A stretch of 64,000 nucleotides of DNA. It comes from Bacillus sp. FJAT-14578. GTDB taxonomy: Bacteria; Bacillota; Bacilli; Bacillales; Bacillaceae_H. Shown piece after piece: positions 43,453-51,327 of this stretch (position 1 is its first letter; every line of letters begins with the position of its first letter). Location: contig NZ_AYSE01000006.1 in NCBI RefSeq assembly GCF_000504165.1, positions 186,001 to 250,000 of the forward strand. Reading direction: 5' to 3'. A program made the translations under genes and the position numbers. A model generated the notes under the pieces. That model was not told where the DNA came from. It saw nothing but the letters and a program-made list of their open reading frames with translations, and ran no database searches.

Positions 43453-44663
43453 TTTCCTTTGATGCTCTTGTATTTGATTGTTCCATCCATATCTCTGATG
43501 ATCTTGTTTACGACCATTGTACCTAACCCTGTTCCTTTTGTTTTTGTTGTGAAATAAGGAAGACCGATTTGCTTGACTTCATCCTCTGTTAGCCCAATCC
43601 CGTTATCCTTAATGGAAATTACAATTTTGTCGGCGTTCGTCATTTTTTCGATACGAATCATGATGTCGCCCCTTTGTTCTATCGCTTCTATACTGTTTTT
43701 AATTATGTTGATAAGAGCTTGCTTCAAGTATTGTCTGTCACCGTGAATGAAATGTTTACCTTCTTCATGATAACCTATCGAAACATTATGTAAGTGTGCA
43801 GTAGGGGTTAAAAGTTTAATTGTTTCTCTTACGGCTTCCTCGACGATAAAACATTCACGCTTCATATTTCCTGGTTTAGCGAGGGATAAATATTCCGTTA
43901 TGATTTTATTGGTCCGATCTAATTCTTCCAGAATTAAATCGGAAAACTTGTGTAATTCTTTATGATTGTCGCCTTCTTTTAAAAACTGGATAAAACCTTG
44001 TACGGTCGTTAAAGGATTTCTTATTTCATGGGCGAACGCTGCGGCCATATGACCGACGGTTTTTTGATTTTCAAGATATACCGATTCATCTAATTGTTTA
44101 TTATTACTGATCATTTTTTCGATGGCAAAAATCATCCCTGAAAATGTAATAAAAAACGTAATGTAATAAATGACATAAAACCAAAAATTTAAAAAAGGAA
44201 TAAATGTCTCTAGCAGCACGACTGAACTTAAAAGATATACCCCAAATACCAAGAAAGAAAAATGGATTCGACGATTCGATTGTTGAAATCCTCTTTTCAG
44301 GAAAATACCACAAATCAATGCTGTTATATTAATAGCAAGCCCTATTAATACATACTCCCCGCCGATAAAGTAGCGAGCGAGCGAAACAGAAGCCGTGCAA
44401 AAGACACCCGCAGCTATTCCGCAATAAAAAGTTAACACCAAAATAATGATCATCCGGAAATCAAAATGTGTATCTTTCAAGACTTCAATAGGGTAGACCA
44501 TACATAAAAGCGCGGCAAAAGTGCCCATTAACGAGTAAGCAGCCCGTTTTTTGTAATGATGAAGGGAAGATTCCCTAAAAGGGATAAACATATTTGCGTT
44601 TACTACCAGGGAAATAAGAATGGTGTAATTCACAATTAAAGGTTTAATAATATTAATGAACAA
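43413..44663 (-). CDS. kinB: Membrane sensor histidine kinase with 5TM LytS-like sensor (KinB-like)
   Basis: A 416-residue kinase from TTG 44663, eight bases after AAGGAGG. The first about 180 residues hold five to six hydrophobic helices of the 5TMR_LYT type. The transmitter has AAAFAHEIRNPLTTVQGF (His212), NIIKNSIEAIE, IKDNGIGLTEDE and GTGLGTMVVNKIIRDM. KinB of Bacillus has this architecture and phosphorylates Spo0F. A second KinB-like gene lies at 29.3 kb; kbaA is not adjacent to either. The hairpin at 44748-44786 lies upstream. Confidence 0.82.
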   Translation of the reverse strand: MFINIIKPLIVNYTILISLVVNANMFIPFRESSLHHYKKRAAYSLMGTFAALLCMVYPIEVLKDTHFDFRMIIILVLTFYCGIAAGVFCTASVSLARYFIGGEYVLIGLAINITALICGIFLKRGFQQSNRRIHFSFLVFGVYLLSSVVLLETFIPFLNFWFYVIYYITFFITFSGMIFAIEKMISNNKQLDESVYLENQKTVGHMAAAFAHEIRNPLTTVQGFIQFLKEGDNHKELHKFSDLILEELDRTNKIITEYLSLAKPGNMKRECFIVEEAVRETIKLLTPTAHLHNVSIGYHEEGKHFIHGDRQYLKQALINIIKNSIEAIEQRGDIMIRIEKMTNADKIVISIKDNGIGLTEDEVKQIGLPYFTTKTKGTGLGTMVVNKIIRDMDGTIKYKSIKGNWTEVKIFLPLKI

Positions 44664-45189
44664 AAGCTACACCTCCTTAATTGACAAACTCAAGTCCTCG
44701 ATCGTTTACTACATTCACATGAAGCAAGCCTTACATGGACATAAGCAAGCGGCTGTCAAGGTTTCCGTCATTTCTTGACAACCGCTCATGTAAAAATCAC
44801 ATCTATATATAAGAACGCTTTGTTAAACCATCGTGTTGATTTCCAACCATAATTTTTAACATAGTCTATAATATAAAAGGAATCTCGATCTTGAAATATC
44901 AAATTATTTTATATATATAATATCTTTTTTTCTACTGGATGGAAAGGTTTCTAAATAAAAATAGACAATCCATGTAGACTGTCTCTAACTTACCCCAAAT
45001 GGTATTATTTGTATGATCAATGAAACTAAATTAACACCTAAGCTATGTGGCCTGTGATCCACTAACTTAGGTGTTTTGGCTACTATTAAAGGTTAATGGC
45101 ATAGAGTTGTCTAGAATGCTAAAAAGATAATAAAAATGATTAAAGAAATCATCGTTGTTAATGGTAAGAATTTTTTGTATCCTCTCATT
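44664..45189. other. Gene-free interval with two hairpins
   Basis: A 526-base AT-rich interval. Hairpin 1: AGCGGCTGTCAAG (44748-44760) with CTTGACAACCGCT (44774-44786), upstream of the kinase gene. Hairpin 2: AACACCTAAG (45033-45042) with CTTAGGTGTT (45066-45075) and an inner GTGG/CCAC stem; on the plus strand it ends with TTTT. An AGACA/TGTCT repeat is near 44966-44985. No coding sequence was seen. Confidence 0.55.
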
Positions 45190-45549
45190 CTACCTATTAT
45201 TTGTCAAACTATTCTGCCGCTCTTTTTTTACATGTTGTTTCAATTCATTTATAATTTTTCTTTTTAACTCTTCATCGTTCTGTAACTCTAATCCGACTAT
45301 GTATTTCTTTAGATAGCTTTTCTTCCATTTTATATTCCCTCTTACATTTAGAGACGTAGAATTGAGACCAAAAGTTACGTCAATACTCGTTGTGATGGGT
45401 AAATCAGCGGATGTCTCCAGTTTTAAGCCATTTGGGCTCAAGTCCAGAACGGCCCCATCTTTCTTTGTTCTTTCATATTCATCCCAATAAAAACAATATA
45501 TCGGTGCGGTAAACTTATATCTAAATGACTCTTCCCTCCGATATCTCAT
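45190..45549 (-). CDS. PilZ domain protein
   Basis: A 119-residue protein from ATG 45549 (GAGGGA site) with an N-terminal RxxxR-type motif (MRYRREESFRYKF) and the second PilZ motif DLSPNGLKLET, the two parts that bind c-di-GMP. Beta strands follow (TSIDVTFGLNSTSLNVRGNIKWKK). It should act as a c-di-GMP effector in the cytoplasm. It is 17 bases after an EAL-HDOD gene in the same operon. The partner output is not evident. Confidence 0.82.
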   Translation of the reverse strand: MRYRREESFRYKFTAPIYCFYWDEYERTKKDGAVLDLSPNGLKLETSADLPITTSIDVTFGLNSTSLNVRGNIKWKKSYLKKYIVGLELQNDEELKRKIINELKQHVKKERQNSLTNNR

Positions 45550-45566
45550 TAATCCCTCACCCTTTT

Positions 45567-46802
45567 CTAAAGCGCTTCCACCAGTACTCCGTTCGTCCAT
45601 TTCATCGCTTCTTTGTATAGATGAAAGAGCTTTTTCTTCTCGATTCCAACCTTATCGATGAGATTTCCAATCTCCTTCCATTCAGCTCTTTCCACGACAA
45701 TCAGTAAATCCAGTACATCTTTATACGGAGTTTGTGATCCCAGCAATGCCTCTTTTATTTCTTTATCCAATGGTAATTGGCTTATCACTTTTTCAATCGG
45801 CTGTTTTAAGAGAGTATCAATCAACGAAAGCATCCCCAGTAAAAAAAAGCTTGAACTTTCGAGACGCTTTCCCATACTGACTGCAATTAATTCGCTTGCT
45901 TTCGCCCGTGTAAAACACATTTTAATCACTTCATCCGGGATTTGATTTTCCTTATTATTGGCTATTTCTCGAAGTGATAACACATAAATCCATTTTTTTA
46001 ATTCTTTTAATCCCAGCAAAACAATCGCTTGTTTGATTGATTTAATCTCATTCATTCGACTAAACATGGTCGAATTCAATAACTTAAGCAGTTTATAAGA
46101 GAGCGATACATCCTTTTCAATTACTTCCGTGATTTTATCAATCTCTGGCTCAGGTTGAGATAATTCGCCCATGATTTGAAAAAAACTATGCCTTTGAACC
46201 GGCACATCACTTGTTGAAAGAATGATAGGTTTGTAAAAAAAATAACCTTGAAAATATTTATACCCATCTTTTAAACACTGTTCGAACTCTTCCCTTGTTT
46301 CCACTTTTTCAGCTAAAAAGTCTACATTATACTTTTTCAACGCATGCAAAATTTTTAATTGCTGATCCCGAGGAGTGTTTCGTATATCTATTTTGATAAT
46401 ATCCGCTAACCCTAGAAGTTTATAAAAATTCAAACCGCCTGCCTTCATTTCAAAGTCATCTAGTGCAATTTTATATCCCTTTGTCTTCAATTCCCTGCAA
46501 ATGTCTATGACTTTATCTGTAGGAGTAACGGTTTCCAGTATTTCAACCACCAACACCTCCGACTGGAAAGATGAAGGGATATCATTTTCTAACAATTTCT
46601 CAGTAAAGTTCACAAAACAAGGTCTTCCTTCTGATAGTTCGTCAACCCCAATTTGCAAAAAGCTATTAATTACATCCAATGTAGCCTGATCACCGTCTAT
46701 ATTGGAGAACTTGTTTTGCTTACTATTGCGATACAATAACTCATAGGCATAGACTTCTTGATTACGAGTTAAAATCGGTTGCCTTGCTACATATATTTCC
46801 AT
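45567..46802 (-). CDS. yuxH: EAL-HDOD signalling protein (YuxH-like)
   Basis: A 411-residue protein from ATG 46802 (AAAGGAG site). The EAL-type domain covers about 1-200: YELLYR (Glu21), VNFTEKLL, LVVEILET, ALDDFEMKAGG, IIKIDIR, LAEKVE and FQGYFFYKP. These key acidic positions are mostly kept, though DDFG is DDFE. The HDOD domain follows (about 205-400; LSYKLLKLLNSTMFSRMNEI). YuxH-type proteins are linked to c-di-GMP turnover or binding. Its operon partner is a PilZ protein, so the pair probably forms one c-di-GMP module. Confidence 0.83.
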   Translation of the reverse strand: MEIYVARQPILTRNQEVYAYELLYRNSKQNKFSNIDGDQATLDVINSFLQIGVDELSEGRPCFVNFTEKLLENDIPSSFQSEVLVVEILETVTPTDKVIDICRELKTKGYKIALDDFEMKAGGLNFYKLLGLADIIKIDIRNTPRDQQLKILHALKKYNVDFLAEKVETREEFEQCLKDGYKYFQGYFFYKPIILSTSDVPVQRHSFFQIMGELSQPEPEIDKITEVIEKDVSLSYKLLKLLNSTMFSRMNEIKSIKQAIVLLGLKELKKWIYVLSLREIANNKENQIPDEVIKMCFTRAKASELIAVSMGKRLESSSFFLLGMLSLIDTLLKQPIEKVISQLPLDKEIKEALLGSQTPYKDVLDLLIVVERAEWKEIGNLIDKVGIEKKKLFHLYKEAMKWTNGVLVEAL

Positions 46803-47154
46803 TATCGCGACTCCTTTGAGAGGGGTAAACATTCATGTTAATCATATGTATCCTTCTAAAAATTTCTATCATACATTTATTAAAAACATATTATCCCCCT
46901 TACGTTCCTTTTATTTGAAGAAATATACAAATATTACATATTTAATAAAGACTATTTTACTATGTTCCTCTCAAAAATAAAGAGATTCGACAAAAAAAGA
47001 CGAATTCTCCAATCTAGTGTAGGTGTTTATTCTTAGGCTCCCATGCACTTCTTAAAAGAGCATGGCTGCCATCCAAATATTTCAATTCATACAACAGCTT
47101 TCGAATGGCGGCCATAGGCGATCCTTCTATAGATGGAACATTTCAATAGCGTGT
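46803..47154. other. Gene-free interval with a candidate terminator for the SDR gene
   Basis: ATGGCTGCCAT (47062-47072) and ATGGCGGCCAT (47105-47115) can pair over 11 positions with one G-U pair, followed on the minus strand by GCTCTTTTAAG; CCATGC/GCATGG sits beside it (47041-47065). The rest is AT-rich with no coding sign. Confidence 0.45.
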
Positions 47155-48087
47155 TTAAACCTTCTTCATATACTCAATCGTTTGTCTTAATCCCTCTTGA
47201 TAGGGAGTGCAAGGCAGCGGGCCCATCAACTTTTCATATTTTTCTCCGCTCAATACAACCGGTTCCTCGTTTAAATAAAACATTTCCACCACTTCGCTCA
47301 TATTTGGATTAAATAGACCGAGAAAACGGATCATATTTTTTGTAACGGTTGATATTCGTTTATCATAATCGATGATGGTCCGGATCATTTGGACAATTTC
47401 CTTCCCCGTCACGACACCATATCCAGGAATGTTCCAGTTTTGCCCATATGCATTCTCGTTTAACGCCAAGTTCACGATTGCCTTCGCACCGTCTGGAGTA
47501 AACATAAACTCCCTCGCAATCCCCTGATCTCCGACAAAACTTGATTTTTTATTTTTTACTACCCCTTGAAGCGTGTAGTGTAAAATGGCATTTTCAGCAT
47601 TGGGACCGTAAAAATCCGGAAAATGGGCAATTAATGCCGGCACACCTGACTCTTTCACCATCTTTTCTACTTGCAATCGAATGTTTCCTTTCTTCGTATG
47701 CGGATTTTTAGGCGTTGTTTCACTTACTTTCTTGCCGGCACTCCGCCCGTAAGCGTAAATGTTTTCGACAATGGCAAGCTTCGCCCCCTGATGCTTTGAA
47801 ACGTTGATGATATTGGACATGAAGACAGTCAATTTCTCTTCCCATTCCGCATACGGGATATTCGCCGCCTGAAAAATGACATCCACCCCTGAGGCTGCTG
47901 CCTGCAAATCCTCTATCCGAAAAATATCACCCGTAAAAATAGTGACATTCGGGTCTTCATTAAACAATTTCTCCAATTTAGCCTTTGTACGCGCAAAAGC
48001 TGTAACTGCTATACCCCTTCCGGATAACTCTTTTACAATGGAATAACCCATTCCGCCTGAAGCCCCCAACACCAATGCATTTTTCAT
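47155..48087 (-). CDS. NAD(P)-dependent epimerase/dehydratase family protein (extended SDR)
   Basis: A 310-residue protein with the Rossmann motif LVLGASGGMGYSIVKEL, the loop AFARTKAKLEKLF and FQAANIPYAEWEE. The catalytic-type residues are in ENIYAYGRSAGKK (Tyr but followed by R rather than YxxxK). It is probably an atypical short-chain dehydrogenase or an NmrA-like NAD(P)-binding protein. The gene is preceded by a TetR gene and a palindromic operator, so it is likely induced by the TetR ligand. Substrate unknown. Confidence 0.8.
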   Translation of the reverse strand: MKNALVLGASGGMGYSIVKELSGRGIAVTAFARTKAKLEKLFNEDPNVTIFTGDIFRIEDLQAAASGVDVIFQAANIPYAEWEEKLTVFMSNIINVSKHQGAKLAIVENIYAYGRSAGKKVSETTPKNPHTKKGNIRLQVEKMVKESGVPALIAHFPDFYGPNAENAILHYTLQGVVKNKKSSFVGDQGIAREFMFTPDGAKAIVNLALNENAYGQNWNIPGYGVVTGKEIVQMIRTIIDYDKRISTVTKNMIRFLGLFNPNMSEVVEMFYLNEEPVVLSGEKYEKLMGPLPCTPYQEGLRQTIEYMKKV

Positions 48088-48109
48088 TTCAATATCCTCC
48101 CCTTCCTAA

Positions 48110-48124
48110 TTAACCATCGGTCAA
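48110..48124. promoter_or_regulatory. TetR operator before the SDR gene
   Basis: TTAACCATCGGTCAA is an imperfect palindrome TTAACC-N3-GGTCAA, 23 bases before the SDR start. The same sequence type occurs before the tetR gene. Confidence 0.6.
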
Positions 48125-48140
48125 TAAAACTCAAAAAAAA

Positions 48141-48710
48141 TTAAGTGACTGACTTTAATAAAAAATGGACATGAGAATGAGCTAAATCCTGTACATCATC
48201 ATAGTCGGTTACATGGCGGCTATAATGTGTGACAAACCCATGTAAAGATAAAAAGATAGACCATATTTCTTGGATGGATGTTTTCTTTTGACATAAGGAA
48301 TACACACTTTGAGCAAACTTTTCATAGCTTTTATCCGGACCTTGATTGATAAAATTTCTGACTTCCTCATCTTTAATTAAAAACATAATTTCATAATGAC
48401 TTTGATGTGTCAGCCCAAATTGGATGAATCCCAACAAAACCTGTTTCAACTTTTCCTCCGGCCCCAAATCCTGATTCATAATATCATCCAATATTTGATC
48501 CAGCATGTGAAAATGTTCTTCCACCATGGCATAGAATAATTCTGCTTTGTTTTTAAAATGATAGTAGATGGCACCATGGCTATAATTTAATTCCTTGGCG
48601 ATTTGTCTCATCGACACATGCTGATACCCTTTTTTTACGAATAAATCCCTTGCTGCATCCATGATCATTTCACGTGTTAATTCTTGTTCGACAGATTTTC
48701 GTGGTGACAT
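48141..48710 (-). CDS. TetR-family transcriptional regulator
   Basis: A 189-residue regulator from ATG 48710 (AAGGAGGA site; the frame extends to 48731). The N-terminal helix-turn-helix is typical (REMIMDAARDLFVKKGYQHVSM, in parts: DAARDLFVKKGYQHVSMR and IAKELNYSHGAIYYHF). The C-terminal ligand domain is variable. It lies 53 bases upstream of the SDR gene in the same direction and shares its operator, so it probably represses itself and that gene. Confidence 0.88.
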   Translation of the reverse strand: MSPRKSVEQELTREMIMDAARDLFVKKGYQHVSMRQIAKELNYSHGAIYYHFKNKAELFYAMVEEHFHMLDQILDDIMNQDLGPEEKLKQVLLGFIQFGLTHQSHYEIMFLIKDEEVRNFINQGPDKSYEKFAQSVYSLCQKKTSIQEIWSIFLSLHGFVTHYSRHVTDYDDVQDLAHSHVHFLLKSVT

Positions 48711-48723
48711 GAGATCCTCCTTA

Positions 48724-48738
48724 TTAACCACTGTTCAA
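48724..48738. promoter_or_regulatory. TetR operator before the tetR gene
   Basis: TTAACCACTGTTCAA resembles the operator at 48110-48124 (11 of 15 identical including the TTAACC half) and lies 14 bases upstream of the tetR start codon. It supports autoregulation. Confidence 0.5.
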
Positions 48739-48782
48739 TAATATAATATGACAGTAAATTCCAAATGTCAAACAAAAAGAAA

Positions 48783-48833
48783 AAGTTCATTCCCTGCCAG
48801 AAGAACGAATTTATCCAGCTTGGGAATGAACTT
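48783..48833 (-). terminator. Intrinsic terminator of katE
   Basis: AAGTTCATTCCC (48783-48794) and GGGAATGAACTT (48822-48833) form a 12-base stem, eight bases after the stop codon, followed by TTTTTCTTTTT on the minus strand. Confidence 0.85.
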
Positions 48834-48840
48834 AGTTTTG

Positions 48841-50958
48841 TTATATTTTCCTCATCCAATGGCGATGTTGGGCAATGGCATCAATGAACGCTTCATTAAA
48901 CGTATCCATACTTTCAGCATCTCGGCTGAGTACGATCCCTGACGTTGAATACACTTCTCTTCCGATTTCTTGTGCAGCTGTTTCCATACCCGGAACACTC
49001 GCAGCAGCAAGCAGTTCTCTGCCTTCACCGGCGGCTCCAATCGCTTTGTAGTGACTGAATGCTTCACCAATGAAATTCATTGCTTCTTTTTGCCCCTTTA
49101 ATTGATCCACGCTCTGTTGGCCGCCGGCTACATAGACAGCGTCAAATAATACGGAGTCGCTTGTAAGGAATGTATGGGTCACTTCAAGCTGTTCACCGTC
49201 TGCACTTGTAATCATGCCTAAATGACTGCTGATAATTTCTGCGGTTACGCCGGCTTTTTTCAAAGCGGCCATGACTTCATTTATTTCTGAACCGTTAAAT
49301 CCTTTTTCGGCTAGAACGGCAACTTTTCTTGTACCTGGAACCTTAATCGTGTTCTCCTGACTCAAGGCCGGAGAAGAAAGGGTTACTCCGCTGCCTTTTG
49401 TATTTACCGGCGGTTTGGCTCCAACCCCGACAGCGATTTGCTCCGCAAGATATGGATCTACGTTACTGAACATGTCCACTACTTGCTGTTGAACATCTTT
49501 GCTTTTCACCTTTCCTACTTCAAAGCGGAAAGCTTTAATAATGTGTTGTTGTTCTACTTCCGACATACTATTCCAAAAAAGAGTAGCCTGGGAATAATGA
49601 TCCTTGAAGCTTTCGCTGCGCCGGCGAACTTTTCGTCCGTCTATTTTTTCTTGATAGTGAACATAGCCGCCTTCTTCCGCTGAGGCAGGACTTGGGTCGT
49701 TCCCCTGCAAAGAATTTTTATGATATGCGACAGGGCCGCGGTTGATCGTCATACGGTGCATACCGTCCCGCTGATGATTATGGAACGGACAAACCGGACG
49801 ATTGATCGGAATTTCATGAAAATTAGGGCCGCCCAATCTTGTGAGCTGTGTATCGGTATAGGAGAAAAGCCTTCCTTGAAGCAACGGGTCATTTGAAAAA
49901 TCGATGCCCGGCACAACATGGCCTGGATGGAACGCTACCTGCTCCGTTTCGGCGAAGACATTGTCGACGTTCCGGTTCAATGTCATTTTTCCGATGATTT
50001 GAACCGGAACCATTTCTTCGGGCCAAATTTTTGTCGGATCGAGAATATCGAAGTCAAAGCTGAACTCGTCTTCTTCCTCAATTATCTGGACACCGAGCTC
50101 ATATTCTGGATAATTCCCCATCTCGATTGCTTCCCAAAGATCCCGGCGGTGGAAATCCGGGTCCTTTCCGGCTAATTTTTGCGCCTCATCCCAGACGAGG
50201 GAATGGACGCCAAGTACCGGTTTCCAATGGAATTTGACGAAACGTGCCTTGCCTTCCTCATTGACGAACCTGAAAGTATGGACCCCAAACCCTTCCATCA
50301 TCCGATAGCTGCGCGGGATTGCTCTGTCAGACATCGCCCACATAATCATATGGGCCGATTCTGTATTATTGGCGACAAAATCCCAGAATGTATCATGTGC
50401 CGTGGACGCTTGAGGCATTTCATTATGCGGCTCCGGCTTAAAAGAATGGACCAAATCCGGGAACTTGATGGCATCTTGAATGAAGAAAACAGGGATATTA
50501 TTGCCTACAAGATCGTAATTTCCCTCTTCTGTGTAAAACTTGGCGGCAAATCCTCTCGCATCCCGTACCGTATCACCCGAACCACGGGAACCCGCCACGG
50601 TGGAAAAGCGAACAAATACCGGAGTTTTAACAGACGGGTCTTGAAGAAACTTTGCTTTCGTATACTCTTTCATCGGCTCATACACTTGAAAATATCCATG
50701 GGCCGCATATCCCCTTGCATGAACGACCCGCTCCGGAATGCGCTCATGGTCAAAGTGGGTCATCTTCTCACGGAAGTGGAAGTCCTCCATGATTGTGGGA
50801 CCTCGTTCCCCCGCCTTTAGTGAATGTTCATCATCGGAGACGCGCAGTCCTTGATTCGTCGTAAGCTTTTGGCCGCTGTCGTCTATGCGGAAATCATCCA
50901 GTTGCTTCTGTTTGCTTTGCTCATGTCCCACATTCTTCTGTTCTTGTTTTTTTTCCAT
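48841..50958 (-). CDS. katE: Large-subunit catalase with C-terminal GATase-like domain (KatE)
   Basis: A 705-residue clade 2 catalase. The distal His80 is in ERVVHARGYAAHGYF, the Asn is in YDLVGNNIPVFF, and the haem-ligand Tyr is in RLFSYTDTQLTRLG. The C-terminal 150 residues form a class I amidotransferase-like domain (KVAVLAEKGFNGSEINEVM, VYVAGGQQSVDQL). It breaks down hydrogen peroxide. ATG after AGGAGGGA. A SigB-like promoter is upstream, so it is probably a general stress catalase. Confidence 0.93.
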   Translation of the reverse strand: MEKKQEQKNVGHEQSKQKQLDDFRIDDSGQKLTTNQGLRVSDDEHSLKAGERGPTIMEDFHFREKMTHFDHERIPERVVHARGYAAHGYFQVYEPMKEYTKAKFLQDPSVKTPVFVRFSTVAGSRGSGDTVRDARGFAAKFYTEEGNYDLVGNNIPVFFIQDAIKFPDLVHSFKPEPHNEMPQASTAHDTFWDFVANNTESAHMIMWAMSDRAIPRSYRMMEGFGVHTFRFVNEEGKARFVKFHWKPVLGVHSLVWDEAQKLAGKDPDFHRRDLWEAIEMGNYPEYELGVQIIEEEDEFSFDFDILDPTKIWPEEMVPVQIIGKMTLNRNVDNVFAETEQVAFHPGHVVPGIDFSNDPLLQGRLFSYTDTQLTRLGGPNFHEIPINRPVCPFHNHQRDGMHRMTINRGPVAYHKNSLQGNDPSPASAEEGGYVHYQEKIDGRKVRRRSESFKDHYSQATLFWNSMSEVEQQHIIKAFRFEVGKVKSKDVQQQVVDMFSNVDPYLAEQIAVGVGAKPPVNTKGSGVTLSSPALSQENTIKVPGTRKVAVLAEKGFNGSEINEVMAALKKAGVTAEIISSHLGMITSADGEQLEVTHTFLTSDSVLFDAVYVAGGQQSVDQLKGQKEAMNFIGEAFSHYKAIGAAGEGRELLAAASVPGMETAAQEIGREVYSTSGIVLSRDAESMDTFNEAFIDAIAQHRHWMRKI

Positions 50959-50973
50959 TTTTCTATTCCCTCC

Positions 50974-51000
50974 TATTTATCCCGTACTGACGGGCAGTAA
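50974..51000. repeat. Dispersed hairpin repeat, copy 1
   Basis: TATTTATCCCG-N6-CGGGCAGTAA: a CCCG/CGGG hairpin flanked by TATTTAT and AGTAA. A related copy is at 60318-60345. It lies 16 bases upstream of katE. Confidence 0.5.
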
Positions 51001-51102
51001 AATTCTCGGCGTTATGTACTTTTCAGCTGTTTCGTGCTTTTTCCGAGTATGTGCCTCGAATGCGGCTTTATCGGCCACTTTTCTATACATCTCTTGCATG
51101 TT

Positions 51103-51128
51103 ATACCACCATGTTTTAACACCTAAAC
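51103..51128 (-). promoter_or_regulatory. SigB-type promoter of katE
   Basis: On the minus strand GTTTAG (51123-51128), 14-base spacer, TGGTAT (51103-51108), close to the SigB consensus GTTTAA-N13/14-GGGTAT. It would give a leader of about 130 bases. Confidence 0.55.
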
Positions 51129-51163
51129 TACTAATTCGAAACTTTTCAATTATTCTTTCAAAA

Positions 51164-51213
51164 AGGGCCGGTTCCCATTGTATGAATGTAAGAATACAAC
51201 GGGGACCGGCCCT
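51164..51213 (-). terminator. Distal terminator of the 5'-nucleotidase gene
   Basis: A 20-base stem of AGGGCCGGTTCCCATTGTAT (51164-51183) with 51194-51213, followed on the minus strand by TTTTTG. It is the second of two tandem hairpins. Confidence 0.75.
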
Positions 51214-51219
51214 AAACAG

Positions 51220-51253
51220 AAAGCCTCCGATTCGGTGTGGAATCGGAGGCTTT
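51220..51253 (-). terminator. Proximal hairpin after the 5'-nucleotidase gene
   Basis: AAAGCCTCCGATTC (51220-51233) and GAATCGGAGGCTTT (51240-51253) form a perfect 14-base stem with a weak T tract; the stronger hairpin follows directly. Confidence 0.7.
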
Positions 51254-51327
51254 GCACATATGTTTTTTCTATACTAGTTTCCTAAATTATCTTAAAATGA
51301 TCAGTTATTTCCGCTGCAAAACTGCCA

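Noticed and set aside
50179..50820. 213-codon plus-strand frame opposite katE
   Set aside because: Fully antisense to the catalase gene, whose motifs are unambiguous.
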